A DNA stretch of 64,000 nucleotides, from positions 1 to 64,000 of the forward strand of contig NZ_JOCT01000013.1 of assembly GCF_000717875.1 (NCBI RefSeq), read 5' to 3'. Shown here in pieces: positions 8,462 through 16,486 of this stretch (positions are counted from its first letter, which is position 1; each line of letters opens with the position of its first letter). The position numbers and the translations under genes were made by a program. The notes under the pieces were generated by a model, which was given only the letters and a program-made list of their open reading frames with translations, was not told the origin of the DNA and made no database searches. Source of the DNA: Streptomyces sp. NRRL S-455. Its GTDB lineage: Bacteria; Actinomycetota; Actinomycetes; Streptomycetales; Streptomycetaceae.

Positions 8462-8661
8462 CTGCTCATCGCCGCGCTCCTCGTCGAGGTCCGGAGCCCG
8501 GTGATGTCAGGGAGCCGAATCGGATCCGCTGCCACGAGAGCCTTGCGGCCGACAGCTTCGAGAACCTCGGCGAGGACTGCGGGCGCCACTTCGGCCCGAA
8601 CGACCACCGGGCCCTGGACGCCTTCGACGCCATGGCCCGGTGGATCGCATCGCCTTCTTGA
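8462..8661 (+). pseudogene. Frameshifted C-terminal remnant of an unidentified protein
   Basis: Plus-strand codons with coding-like third-position GC read LLIAALLVEVRSPV in one frame. In the next frame, NRIRCHESLAADSFENLGED continues to FDAMARWIASPS and a TGA at 8659-8661. The composition (charged, balanced, no Arg/Pro excess) is unlike the usual shadow frames here, which suggests a real protein end broken by a frameshift. No family is recognised. Confidence 0.35.
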
Positions 8662-8724
8662 CCTACCGCTCTTTTCGTCGCCCATGGCAGGAGGCCTTCA
8701 GGCGGGCGAGAGCCGAGGGAAGCC

Positions 8725-9771
8725 TCAACTCCGCGGCACCCCGGAGGACCCCCGCACCATCAACTCCCCCCGCACCGAAGCGATACCGCCGGGCGGCGCC
8801 TCCTCCCGCCCCATGGCGATGCGCCCGGCCCGCGCCCCGGCCTCCGCCAGGGGCAGCCGCACCGTCGTGAGCGAGGGGACCGCGTCGATGCTGAACGGCA
8901 GGTCGTCGAACCCGGCCACCGAAACGTCGTCCGGAATCCGCAGCCCGGAGTCCCGCAGCGCGGCGCACGCCCCCAGCGCGACGGAGTCGTTCGCCGCGAC
9001 GACCGCCGTCAGCGACGGATCACGCCGCAGCAACTCCAGCGTCGCCTCGTAGCCGGACCGCCGGTCGTACCGCCCGTGCACCGTCCACCGGGGGTCCTCC
9101 TCGATGCCGTGCGCGGCCAGCGCGGCCCGGTGGCCCTCCAGCCGGTGCCGGGTCGTGGTCCGCTCCTCCGGTCCCGCGATGTAGCCGAGCCGCCGGTGCC
9201 CCAGCCCGATCAGGTGCTCGGTCAGCTCCTGCCCGCCCCCGCGGTTGTCGAAGGTGAGCGCGATCGCGCCGGTCTCCGGTGCCGGCGGGCGCCCGCACAG
9301 CACCACCCGGGTCCCGGCCTCCGCCAGCTTCCGCACCTTCGCGTCCATGGCCGCCTGGTGCGCCTCGTCCTCGATCGCCCCGCCGGTCAGCACCACGGCC
9401 GCCGCCCGCTGCCGTTGCAGCAGCGTGAGGTACGTCAGCTCGCGCTCGGGGGTGCCGCCCGTGTTGCAGACCACCGCGAGTCTCTCCCCGCCCGCGCGGC
9501 CGCCCGGCCCACCGATCTCGGACTGGATCGCGCTCGCCATGATCCCGAAGAACGGGTCGGCGATGTCGTTCACCAGGATCCCGACCAGGTCGGAGGTGGC
9601 GGCGGCAAGGGCGCTCGCGGGCCCGTTGAGCACGTAGTCCAGCTCGTCCACGGCCTTCAGCACCCGCTCGCGGGTGGAGGCGGCCACGGGGTAGTTCCCG
9701 TTCAGCACGCGCGACACCGTCGCGGGCGAGACCTGCGCGCGGGCCGCCACGTCCGCCAGGGTCACCGTCAT
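8725..9771 (-). CDS. LacI-family transcriptional regulator
   Basis: 348 residues from ATG 9771. The N-terminus MTVTLADVAARAQVSPATVSRVLNG is a textbook LacI helix-turn-helix followed by a hinge helix (NGPASALAA). The rest is a periplasmic-binding-protein-like effector domain (LVGILVNDIADPFF, GFDDLPFSIDAVPSLTTVR) for a sugar-like ligand. It is divergent from the dehydrogenase/DUF993/isomerase operon; the palindrome at 10065-10076 in the shared region is the likely operator. It is therefore probably the local repressor of that operon, relieved by the substrate or a pathway intermediate. Confidence 0.88.
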   Translation of the reverse strand: MTVTLADVAARAQVSPATVSRVLNGNYPVAASTRERVLKAVDELDYVLNGPASALAAATSDLVGILVNDIADPFFGIMASAIQSEIGGPGGRAGGERLAVVCNTGGTPERELTYLTLLQRQRAAAVVLTGGAIEDEAHQAAMDAKVRKLAEAGTRVVLCGRPPAPETGAIALTFDNRGGGQELTEHLIGLGHRRLGYIAGPEERTTTRHRLEGHRAALAAHGIEEDPRWTVHGRYDRRSGYEATLELLRRDPSLTAVVAANDSVALGACAALRDSGLRIPDDVSVAGFDDLPFSIDAVPSLTTVRLPLAEAGARAGRIAMGREEAPPGGIASVRGELMVRGSSGVPRS

Positions 9772-9841
9772 CTCGTCGTCCTCCGGTCGCGCATCTCGTC
9801 GTCGCCTCGTCGCCCTCGTACACACTCAGACCTGCGGCCTC

Positions 9842-9951
9842 GGTTCCCATGGGCCCCTCGGTCCCCATGGGTCCGAGGCCCTCTTCCCTACGGACCCGTG
9901 GCCGTGGTTCCCATGGACCTATGGCCGTGGTCCCCAAGGACCTATGGCCAT
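9842..9951. repeat. Degenerate 23-nt tandem repeats in the regulatory gap
   Basis: About five head-to-tail units beginning GGTYCCCAWGG and ending near TATGGCC. Units 9906-9928 and 9929-9951 are the best preserved and differ at only three positions; 9884-9905, 9860-9883 and 9842-9859 are more diverged. The period of 23 is not a multiple of three, so a coding role is unlikely. They lie between the LacI gene and its divergent operon. Confidence 0.7.
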
Positions 9952-10064
9952 GGCTCCGAGCAGACCTTAAGCCCCCGACCCCCTCTTGTTCGCCCCCTCG
10001 AACAACTCGTCTTGGTCGCGGTCTTGTCCAGACCACGGTTCAGAGGCTAGCTTCTTTCTGTATA

Positions 10065-10076
10065 GAAAGCGCTTGC
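10065..10076. promoter_or_regulatory. LacI-type operator GAAAGCGCTTGC
   Basis: A near-perfect palindrome centred on the CG of AAGCGCTT (10067-10074), the hallmark of LacI/GalR operators. It lies about 60 bp upstream of the dehydrogenase start and about 295 bp upstream of the LacI start, in a locally AT-richer stretch that probably contains the operon promoter. Confidence 0.65.
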
Positions 10077-10133
10077 TGTATCGCTCACCAGTCGGGCGTG
10101 CGCGGCGCGACGACCGCGTACGAAGGGAACGAC

Positions 10134-11285
10134 GTGACACGCAAGACGGTGCGTATCGCCATGAACGGCGTGACCGGGCGCATGGGCTACCGCCAGCACC
10201 TGGTCCGCTCCATCCTCGCCCTCCGCGAGCAGGGCGGTCTCGACCTGGGCGACGGCACCGTGCTGTGGCCCGAGCCGATCCTGATCGGGCGCCGTGAGCA
10301 CGCGCTGAAGGCGCTGGCCGAGCGGCACGGCCTGGAGCACGTCTCGACCGACCTGGACGCGGTCCTCGCCGACGAGACGGTCGACATCTACTTCGACGCC
10401 CAGGTCACCTCGGCCCGCGAGGAGGCCATCAAGAAGGCCGTCGCGGCCGGCAAGCACATCTACACCGAGAAGCCGACGGCGACCGGCCTCGACGGCGCCC
10501 TCGACCTCGCCCGGCTGGCGAACGAGGCCGGCGTCAAGCACGGCGTCGTCCAGGACAAGCTGTTCCTCCCGGGCCTGCTGAAGCTGAAGCGCCTGATCGA
10601 CGGCGGCTTCTTCGGCCGCATCCTGTCGGTGCGCGGCGAGTTCGGCTACTGGGTCTTCGAGGGCGACTGGCAGGCCGCCCAGCGCCCGTCCTGGAACTAC
10701 CGGGCCGAGGACGGCGGCGGCATCGTCGTCGACATGTTCCCGCACTGGGAGTACGTGCTGCACGAGCTGTTCGGGCGGGTGAAGTCGGTCCAGGCCATCG
10801 CCACCACGCACATCCCGCAGCGCTGGGACGAGAACGGCAAGCCCTACGACGCCACGGCCGACGACGCCGCCTACGGCATCTTCGAACTCGAGGGCGGCGC
10901 GATCGCCCAGATCAACTCCTCCTGGGCCGTCCGCGTCAACCGCGACGAGCTGGTGGAGTTCCAGGTCGACGGCACGGAGGGCTCCGCGGTCGCGGGCCTG
11001 CGCAACTGCCGCGCCCAGCACCGCTCGGCCACCCCCAAGCCGGTGTGGAACCCGGACATCCCGGCCACCGAGGTCTTCCGCGACCAGTGGCAGGAGGTCC
11101 CGGACAACACCGAGTTCGACAACGGCTTCAAGGCCCAGTGGGAGCTGTTCCTCAAGCACGTCTACGCCGACGCCCCCTACCACTGGGACCTGCTGGCCGG
11201 CGCCCGCGGAGTCCAGCTCGCCGAGCTGGGCCTGAAGTCCTCGGCCGAGGGCCGCCGTATCGACGTCCCGGAGATCTCGCTGTGA
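10134..11285 (+). CDS. Gfo/Idh/MocA-family NAD(P)-dependent oxidoreductase
   Basis: 383 residues from GTG 10134 with GAAGGGA upstream. The N-terminal Rossmann fold is seen in VRIAMNGVTGRMGYR, and the family motif EKPTA (the catalytic Lys of EKP) falls in HIYTEKPTATGLDGALDLA. The C-terminal alpha/beta domain contains a GGGIVVDMFPHWEYVLHELFG helix, the usual place of the second catalytic Asp/His. These enzymes oxidise or reduce a hydroxyl of sugars or inositols. It is the first gene of a tightly coupled operon (GTGA overlap with the next). With a DUF993 protein and an isomerase downstream, it probably makes a keto-sugar that the other two cleave or isomerise. Confidence 0.87.
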   Translation: MTRKTVRIAMNGVTGRMGYRQHLVRSILALREQGGLDLGDGTVLWPEPILIGRREHALKALAERHGLEHVSTDLDAVLADETVDIYFDAQVTSAREEAIKKAVAAGKHIYTEKPTATGLDGALDLARLANEAGVKHGVVQDKLFLPGLLKLKRLIDGGFFGRILSVRGEFGYWVFEGDWQAAQRPSWNYRAEDGGGIVVDMFPHWEYVLHELFGRVKSVQAIATTHIPQRWDENGKPYDATADDAAYGIFELEGGAIAQINSSWAVRVNRDELVEFQVDGTEGSAVAGLRNCRAQHRSATPKPVWNPDIPATEVFRDQWQEVPDNTEFDNGFKAQWELFLKHVYADAPYHWDLLAGARGVQLAELGLKSSAEGRRIDVPEISL

Positions 11286-12433
11286 CCATCCGCCTCCCGG
11301 GCGGCGACGGGACGTCGCGGACGTACGAGCCCCGCACCGAACCCCTCGCCGTGTCCCCCGGCACGCCCTTCACCTCCCGCACGGTCTTCTCGGCCGCGCA
11401 TGTCGTCGCCGACCCGTACGCGGACGTCTCCCCCGACTCGCCCGCGGCCGTCGACTGGGACGCCACCCTCGCCTTCCGCCGCCACCTGTGGTCGCACGGG
11501 CTGGGCGTCGCCGAGGCGATGGACACCGCCCAGCGCGGGATGGGCCTGGACTGGGCGGGCGCGGCGGAGCTGATCCGCCGGTCGGCGGCCGAGGCCAAGT
11601 CGGTCGGCGGTCTGATCGCCTGCGGCGTGGGCACGGACCAGCTCGCCGCCGGGTCGCTCGCCGAGGTCCGCGCGGCCTACGAGGAGCAGCTCGCGGTCGT
11701 CGAGGAGTCCGGGGCGCAGGCCATCCTGATGGCGTCCCGGGCGCTCGCGGCGGCCGCCGCCGGCCCCGAGGACTACCTGGAGGTCTACGGCCACCTGCTC
11801 CGCCAGGCCGCCGAGCCGGTGATCCTGCACTGGCTGGGCCCGATGTTCGACCCGGCGCTGGAGGGTTACTGGGGCTCGTCCGACCTGGACGCGGCGACGG
11901 ACACGTTCCTGGAGGTCATCGCCGCGCACCCCGACAAGGTCGACGGCATCAAGGTGTCCCTGCTGGACGCCCGGCGCGAGATCGACATCCGCCGCCGGCT
12001 GCCGCAGGGCGTCCGCTGCTACACGGGCGACGACTTCAACTACCCCGAGCTGATCGCGGGCGACGAGCAGGGCTTCAGCCACGCCCTGCTGGGCATCTTC
12101 GACCCGCTGGGCCCGCTGGCGGCGCAGGCGGTGCGGGTGCTCGACACCGGGGACGTGAAGGGCTTCCGGGGGCTGCTGGACCCGACGGTCGAGCTGTCCC
12201 GGCACCTCTTCCAGACCCCCACCCGCTTCTACAAGACGGGCGTGGTGTTCCTGGCCTGGCTGGCCGGGCACCAGTCCCACTTCACGATGGTCGGCGGCCT
12301 GCAGTCGGCCCGCTCGCTCCCGCACTTCGCGAAGGCGTACGAACTCGCTGACGGTCTGGGCCTGTTCCCCGACCCGAAGCTGGCGGAGGAGCGGATGAAG
12401 ACCCTGCTGAGCGTGTACGGAGTCGACCAGTGA
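11282..12433 (+). CDS. DUF993 family protein, dihydrodipicolinate-synthase-like aldolase
   Basis: 383 residues from GTG 11282, overlapping the previous stop by four bases. The protein has a class I aldolase barrel look. VDGIKVSLLD places a lysine (residue 224) where N-acetylneuraminate lyase/DHDPS members have the Schiff-base Lys, followed by GVRCYTGDDFNYPELI and a carboxyl region rich in helix. DUF993 has no well-established reaction that I can name. Retro-aldol cleavage or lyase action on a keto-sugar is an inference from the fold-level motif and from lying between a sugar dehydrogenase and a sugar isomerase. Confidence 0.82.
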   Translation: MTIRLPGGDGTSRTYEPRTEPLAVSPGTPFTSRTVFSAAHVVADPYADVSPDSPAAVDWDATLAFRRHLWSHGLGVAEAMDTAQRGMGLDWAGAAELIRRSAAEAKSVGGLIACGVGTDQLAAGSLAEVRAAYEEQLAVVEESGAQAILMASRALAAAAAGPEDYLEVYGHLLRQAAEPVILHWLGPMFDPALEGYWGSSDLDAATDTFLEVIAAHPDKVDGIKVSLLDARREIDIRRRLPQGVRCYTGDDFNYPELIAGDEQGFSHALLGIFDPLGPLAAQAVRVLDTGDVKGFRGLLDPTVELSRHLFQTPTRFYKTGVVFLAWLAGHQSHFTMVGGLQSARSLPHFAKAYELADGLGLFPDPKLAEERMKTLLSVYGVDQ

Positions 12434-13266
12434 GCACTGCGGGGCTGGAGCGCTTCTCCATCAACCAGATGACGGTGAAGCAGCTGTCGCTGCCGGAACT
12501 CGTCGAGGCGTGCGGCGAGGTGGGGGTCCGAGGCGTCGGACTGTGGCGGGAGCCGGTCCAGTCGTACGGCCTGGAGGCCACGGCGAAGCTGGTGCGGGAC
12601 GCGGGGCTGACGGTGACCACGCTGTGCCGGGGCGGCTTCTTCACGGCGATCGACCCGCGGGAGCGGGCCGAGGCCCTGGCCGACAACCGCCGGGCGATCG
12701 ACGAGGCGGCGGCGCTCGGCACGGACACCCTGGTCCTGGTCTCGGGCGGTCTCCCGGCGGGCTCCAAGGACCTGCACGGCGCGCGGGAGCGCATCGCGGA
12801 CGCGCTGGCGGAACTGGGCCCCTACGCCGAGCGGCACGGCGTCCGCCTGGCCATCGAGCCGCTGCACCCGATGTACGCCTCCGACCGCTGCGTGGTCTCC
12901 ACGCTGGCCCAGGCGCTGGACCTGGCGGAACGCTTCCCGGCCCACCAGGTCGGCGTCACCGTCGACACGTACCACATCTGGTGGGACGACACCGCCCCCG
13001 CGCAGATCGCCCGGGCCGGTGCGGGCGGCCGTATCCACACCTTCCAGCTCGCCGACTGGACGACCCCGCTCCCCCAGGGCGTGCTGACCGGCCGCGGCCA
13101 GATCGGCGACGGCTCGATCGACATGCGGGAGTGGAAGGCGTACGTGGAGGCGGCCGGTTACACCGGGGCCATCGAAGTCGAGCTGTTCAACGACGGGTTG
13201 TGGGCACGGGACGGGCGGGAGGTGCTGGCCGAGACAGCGGCCAGGTTCGTCGAGCACACCCTGTGA
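12430..13266 (+). CDS. Sugar phosphate isomerase/epimerase (xylose isomerase-like TIM barrel)
   Basis: 278 residues from GTG 12430, overlapping the DUF993 stop by four bases. Barrel markers are FSINQMTVKQLSLPELVEAC (first strand), LAIEPLHPMY (metal-ligand Glu), VGVTVDTYHIWWD (Asp/His), IHTFQLADW and a C-terminal YTGAIEVELFND (last Glu). It is the third gene of the LacI-controlled operon and is followed by a strong terminator. The paralogous barrel at 6429-7232 is diverged and not part of this unit. Confidence 0.85.
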   Translation: MSTAGLERFSINQMTVKQLSLPELVEACGEVGVRGVGLWREPVQSYGLEATAKLVRDAGLTVTTLCRGGFFTAIDPRERAEALADNRRAIDEAAALGTDTLVLVSGGLPAGSKDLHGARERIADALAELGPYAERHGVRLAIEPLHPMYASDRCVVSTLAQALDLAERFPAHQVGVTVDTYHIWWDDTAPAQIARAGAGGRIHTFQLADWTTPLPQGVLTGRGQIGDGSIDMREWKAYVEAAGYTGAIEVELFNDGLWARDGREVLAETAARFVEHTL

Positions 13267-13286
13267 TCCGCTCCTGAGCCACGCTC

Positions 13287-13319
13287 GCTGCCCCGCCCCG
13301 AAGCTCCGGGCGGGGCAGC
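13287..13319. terminator. Hairpin terminator of the DUF993 operon
   Basis: A perfect 12-bp GC-rich stem (13287-13298 with 13308-13319) and a 9-nt loop, 20 bp after the isomerase stop and just before the convergent GNAT gene. It probably serves both. Confidence 0.75.
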
Positions 13320-13340
13320 GGCCGTATCGGGGGGCGTGCC

Positions 13341-13970
13341 CTACCGCCGTGCGAGGAACCCGTTCACCCGTTCCTCCAGCCGCTTCCGGCACCGTGGCCA
13401 TTCCGGTGCCGTCACGGAGAAGATCGCGGAGTCGCGCAACCGCCCTTCCTCACCGGGAGCCCATGACCGGGACCAGTTCCGCAGCACGCCCTCGAACCGG
13501 GCTCCCACGCTCTCGATGGCCGCGCGGGAACGGCTGTTGCGGGCATCGGTCTTCAGGTCCACGCGCGAGACGCCCCACTCCTCGAAGGCATGCCGGAAGA
13601 GGAGGAATTTGGCCTCGGCGTTCACGCCCGTGCCCTGGGCGGACCGGGCGAGCCAGGTGAAGCCGACCTCGACCGCGTCGAGTCGGTCGTCCGAGAGCCA
13701 GCAGCGCGGCTCCCAGTACGCCGTGGCGCCGACCGCTCGTCCCGTGGCCGTCGAAATCTGCGCATAGGGCGCGAGCCGCCCCGTCGCCGCGCGGGCGAGC
13801 TGCGCATCGATGTAGGCATCCACCTCGTCGGCACCCGGTACCCAGGTGAAGGCGTAGGTCTCCCGGTCCTCCGTCGCCGCCTCGGCCAACTCGGCGGCGT
13901 GCCGACGACCCAAGGGCTCCAGACGGACCAGGGCACCCTCCAGGACCGGGCCTTCCAGTGCGAAACTCAC
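13341..13970 (-). CDS. GNAT family N-acetyltransferase (RimJ/RimL type)
   Basis: 209 residues. It opens with [19 protein letters not shown], typical of the RimJ/RimL group, then has [35 protein letters not shown], where GTGVNAEAK is the acetyl-CoA loop, and [22 protein letters not shown] as motif B. Members acetylate protein N-termini or small molecules; the acceptor is unknown. It is a single gene, convergent with the DUF993 operon, with no functional link visible. Confidence 0.83.
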   Translation of the reverse strand: MSFALEGPVLEGALVRLEPLGRRHAAELAEAATEDRETYAFTWVPGADEVDAYIDAQLARAATGRLAPYAQISTATGRAVGATAYWEPRCWLSDDRLDAVEVGFTWLARSAQGTGVNAEAKFLLFRHAFEEWGVSRVDLKTDARNSRSRAAIESVGARFEGVLRNWSRSWAPGEEGRLRDSAIFSVTAPEWPRCRKRLEERVNGFLARR

Positions 13971-14525
13971 GCTGCGGCGCCTCTCGCATCACGTCGGAAC
14001 AGTCGGAACGGCTGGAGGAGTCCGGTCGCCGGGAACCCGCCCCTCAGCGCCTCGAACGCCTCGTAAGAGCCCGGACAAGTCTTCCGTACGCGGCTCGGGC
14101 GGTCGAGCGCAATTACCCGGTACCCACAGGCCGGTGACGGAGAGGGACATCACGATGCGGGGTCCCGGCCGTGTGGTCCCGTCCGCCCCGTCGGCCCCTG
14201 GTTCATCCCGCGTACCGACTTCCGGAAATCCGGCCGGCGTCGGGAACCCGGAGCGGACTCCCGTCGTCCAATGCGCAAGTCGCCGGAGAGTCACCACGGT
14301 GCGGTGTCGGCCCTCGCTGCTGGCTGCGATCGCTGACCACCCTCTCCGCCGTACCGCGGCCGGCGGCACCGCCGCCATCGGCGCGTCCCCCTCCAACCGC
14401 GCCGGTGGCGGCCCCTGTGCGGTTAGTGTGCGTTCCCTTGACTGGCAGAAACTTCCCGGTTATTGGTGACCATCTGGAAGTTTCCTTCAGCGGATCCGAG
14501 CGGATCACCTCCGGAAGGAGCGCAC
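13971..14525. other. 555-bp intergenic region
   Basis: No convincing reading frame: the candidate frames are Arg/Pro-rich and lack domain motifs. The last 90 bp hold the promoter candidate and inverted repeat of the GH3 gene. I see nothing recognisable in the rest. Confidence 0.5.
14438..14484 (+). promoter_or_regulatory. Promoter candidate with 9-bp inverted repeat ahead of the GH3 gene
   Basis: TTGACT (14438-14443), 17 bases, then TATTGG (14461-14466) forms a sigma-70-like promoter. A perfect inverted repeat GAAACTTCC (14448-14456) and GGAAGTTTC (14476-14484), centres 28 bp apart, brackets the -10 element. This placement fits a repressor binding two half-sites or an RNA hairpin at the 5' end. 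It does not match the DasR consensus. Confidence 0.4.
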
Positions 14526-16373
14526 GTGCACGACACCGGCACGGGAAACACGGGAAGCACGGGAAGCACCGCACAGCCCTCCAGACGTACCGTCCTCGCC
14601 GCCACGGCCGGTGTCACCACCGCCCTCGCGGCCGCCGGGCCCGCCCGCGCCGCCGCCGCGGACCCGGACGACAGGGAACTGCGCCGTCTCATCGCCCGCA
14701 TGACGCTGCAGGAGAAGGTCGGCCAGCTCTTCGTGATGCGGGTCTACGGCCACTCCGCCACCGCCCCCGACCAGGCCGACATCGACGCCAACCTCAAGGA
14801 GATCGGGGTCCGTACGGCCGCCGAACTGGTCGCGAAGTACCGGGTCGGCGGCATCATCTACTTCGCCTGGGCGCACAACACCCGGGAGCCGCACCAGATC
14901 GCCGCGCTGTCCAACGGCATCCAGAAAGCCTCCCTGGACCTGCCCCGCGGGCTGCCCGTGCTCATCTCCACCGACCAGGAGCACGGCATCGTCGCCCGGG
15001 TGGGCGAGCCCGCGACGCTCTTCCCGGGCGCCATGGCCGTCGGCGCGGGCGGGTCGCGGTCCGACGCCCGCACCCTCGGCCGGATCGCGGGTGCCGAGCT
15101 GCGGGCGATGGGCATCCGGCAGGACTACTCCCCCGTGGCCGACGTGAACGTCAACCCGGCCAACCCGGTCATCGGCGTACGGTCCTTCGGTGCCGACCCG
15201 CGTGCCGTGGCCGCACTGGTGGCCGCCGAGGTCGCCGGGTACCAGGGCTCCGGGGTCGCCGCGACCGCCAAGCACTTCCCCGGGCACGGGGACACCGACG
15301 TCGACAGCCACACCGGCTTCCCCACCATCAGGCACAGCCGGGAGCAGTGGGAGCGGCTGGACGCCCCGCCGTTCCGGGCGGCGATCGCCGCGGGCATCCA
15401 CTCGATCATGACCGCGCACCTGATGGTCCCGGCCCTCGACGACTCCGGTGACCCGGCCACCCTCTCCCGCCCCATCCTCACCGGCATCCTGCGCGAACGG
15501 CTCGGCTACGACGGGGTGGTGGTCACCGACTCCCTCGGTATGGAGGGGGTGCGCACCAAATACGGCGACGACCGGGTACCGGTGCTCGCGCTGAAGGCGG
15601 GCGTCGACCAGTTGCTCAACCCGCCCGACCTGGACCTCGCCTGGAACGCGGTCCTGACGGCCGTACGGAACGGCGAGCTCACCGAGGCACGACTCGATGA
15701 ATCGGTCCTGCGGATCCTGCGGCTGAAGACGAGGCTGGGCCTGTTCCGCGCCCCGTACGTGAGCCGGGGCGGGGTCGACCGGACCGTCGGCGTCCGGGCA
15801 CACCTGAGGGCGGCCGACCGGATCGCCGAGCGGACCACCACCCTGCTCGTCAACGAGGGGCGGCTGCTGCCGCTGTCGCGGCGCCGGCATCCCAGGCTGC
15901 TGGTGGTCGGAGCGGATCCGGCCTCACCGTCGGGGACGACCGGCCCTCCGACCGGTGTGCTCGCCTCCGCGCTGACCGGGCTCGGCTTCACCGCCACCGC
16001 CGTGCCGACCGGTACCGCCCCCTCCGCGACGACCATCGCCCGGGCCGTCGCGGCGGCACGGGACGCGGACGCGGTGGTCGCCCTCACGTACAACGTCACG
16101 GCGGGCAGCAGCCAGAAGACGCTGGTCGAGCAGCTGGTGGCGACCGGGCGGCCGGTCGTGGCCGTGGCGGTCCGCAATCCGTACGACGTGGCCCAGCTGC
16201 CGTCCGCCCCGGCCTGCCTGGCCGCGTACTCCTGGACCGATGTCGAACTGCGGGCCGCCGCACGGGTGATCGCGGGACGGGTGAAGCCGCGCGGGAAACT
16301 GCCGGTGGCGGTGCGGCGGGCGGATGATCCGGAGCAGGTGCTGTACCCGATCGGGCACGGGCTGTCGTACTAG
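14526..16373 (+). CDS. Secreted family 3 beta-N-acetylglucosaminidase (NagZ-like)
   Basis: 615 residues from GTG 14526, with GGAAGGAG seven bases upstream. The N-terminus has a twin-arginine signal (SRRTVLAATAG) ending at AARA-type residues. The GH3 catalytic domain shows KHFPGHGDTDVDSHTGFP, the NagZ-subfamily KH(F/I)PGHG..D.H signature whose His/Asp is the acid/base, and VVVTDSLGMEGV with the nucleophile Asp. A C-terminal alpha/beta sandwich domain follows from about residue 420. It should release GlcNAc from chito-oligosaccharides or peptidoglycan fragments outside the cell. It fits with the GH20 and GlmS genes elsewhere in the window in GlcNAc metabolism. Confidence 0.88.
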   Translation: MHDTGTGNTGSTGSTAQPSRRTVLAATAGVTTALAAAGPARAAAADPDDRELRRLIARMTLQEKVGQLFVMRVYGHSATAPDQADIDANLKEIGVRTAAELVAKYRVGGIIYFAWAHNTREPHQIAALSNGIQKASLDLPRGLPVLISTDQEHGIVARVGEPATLFPGAMAVGAGGSRSDARTLGRIAGAELRAMGIRQDYSPVADVNVNPANPVIGVRSFGADPRAVAALVAAEVAGYQGSGVAATAKHFPGHGDTDVDSHTGFPTIRHSREQWERLDAPPFRAAIAAGIHSIMTAHLMVPALDDSGDPATLSRPILTGILRERLGYDGVVVTDSLGMEGVRTKYGDDRVPVLALKAGVDQLLNPPDLDLAWNAVLTAVRNGELTEARLDESVLRILRLKTRLGLFRAPYVSRGGVDRTVGVRAHLRAADRIAERTTTLLVNEGRLLPLSRRRHPRLLVVGADPASPSGTTGPPTGVLASALTGLGFTATAVPTGTAPSATTIARAVAAARDADAVVALTYNVTAGSSQKTLVEQLVATGRPVVAVAVRNPYDVAQLPSAPACLAAYSWTDVELRAAARVIAGRVKPRGKLPVAVRRADDPEQVLYPIGHGLSY

Positions 16374-16486
16374 ACGTACGCCACGGACCGGGCGCACCAC
16401 CCCCAACGTGCGCAAACCACCCCATGTTCCTGGCGTGCGCCCGCCACCGCGGGCCACGCTGGGCGAGCACACTCGGGGGGTCGGCG

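Larger units (their letters stand above)
8217..8724. other. 508-bp gap without an intact gene
   Basis: Between the MarR-GNAT start and the LacI gene end I find the MarR-type palindrome and the two decayed fragments listed separately, but no intact reading frame with Streptomyces codon use. The stretch looks like a deletion scar. Confidence 0.6.
9772..10133. other. 362-bp divergent intergenic region
   Basis: It contains the tandem repeats and the LacI-type operator and, by position, both divergent promoters. A reading frame runs through the repeats in phase with the downstream dehydrogenase, but it has no family similarity and poor codon use, so I treat the region as non-coding. Confidence 0.6.

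Noticed and set aside
9842..9951. CRISPR array
   Set aside because: Units are directly adjacent with no spacers and are degenerate; no cas genes are in the window.
9849..10133. N-terminal extension of the dehydrogenase through the tandem repeats
   Set aside because: The repeat period (23) breaks codon periodicity, the peptide has no similarity to the family, and GTG 10134 has a good ribosome binding site and gives the expected N-terminus.
14134..14469. 111-codon frame in the intergenic region
   Set aside because: Poor start context, mixed codon use and no domain; it overlaps the GH3 promoter.
14461..14476. DasR (dre) site before the GH3 gene
   Set aside because: TTGGT and GACCA half-sites abut with two bases missing from the consensus spacing, so the palindrome does not form.
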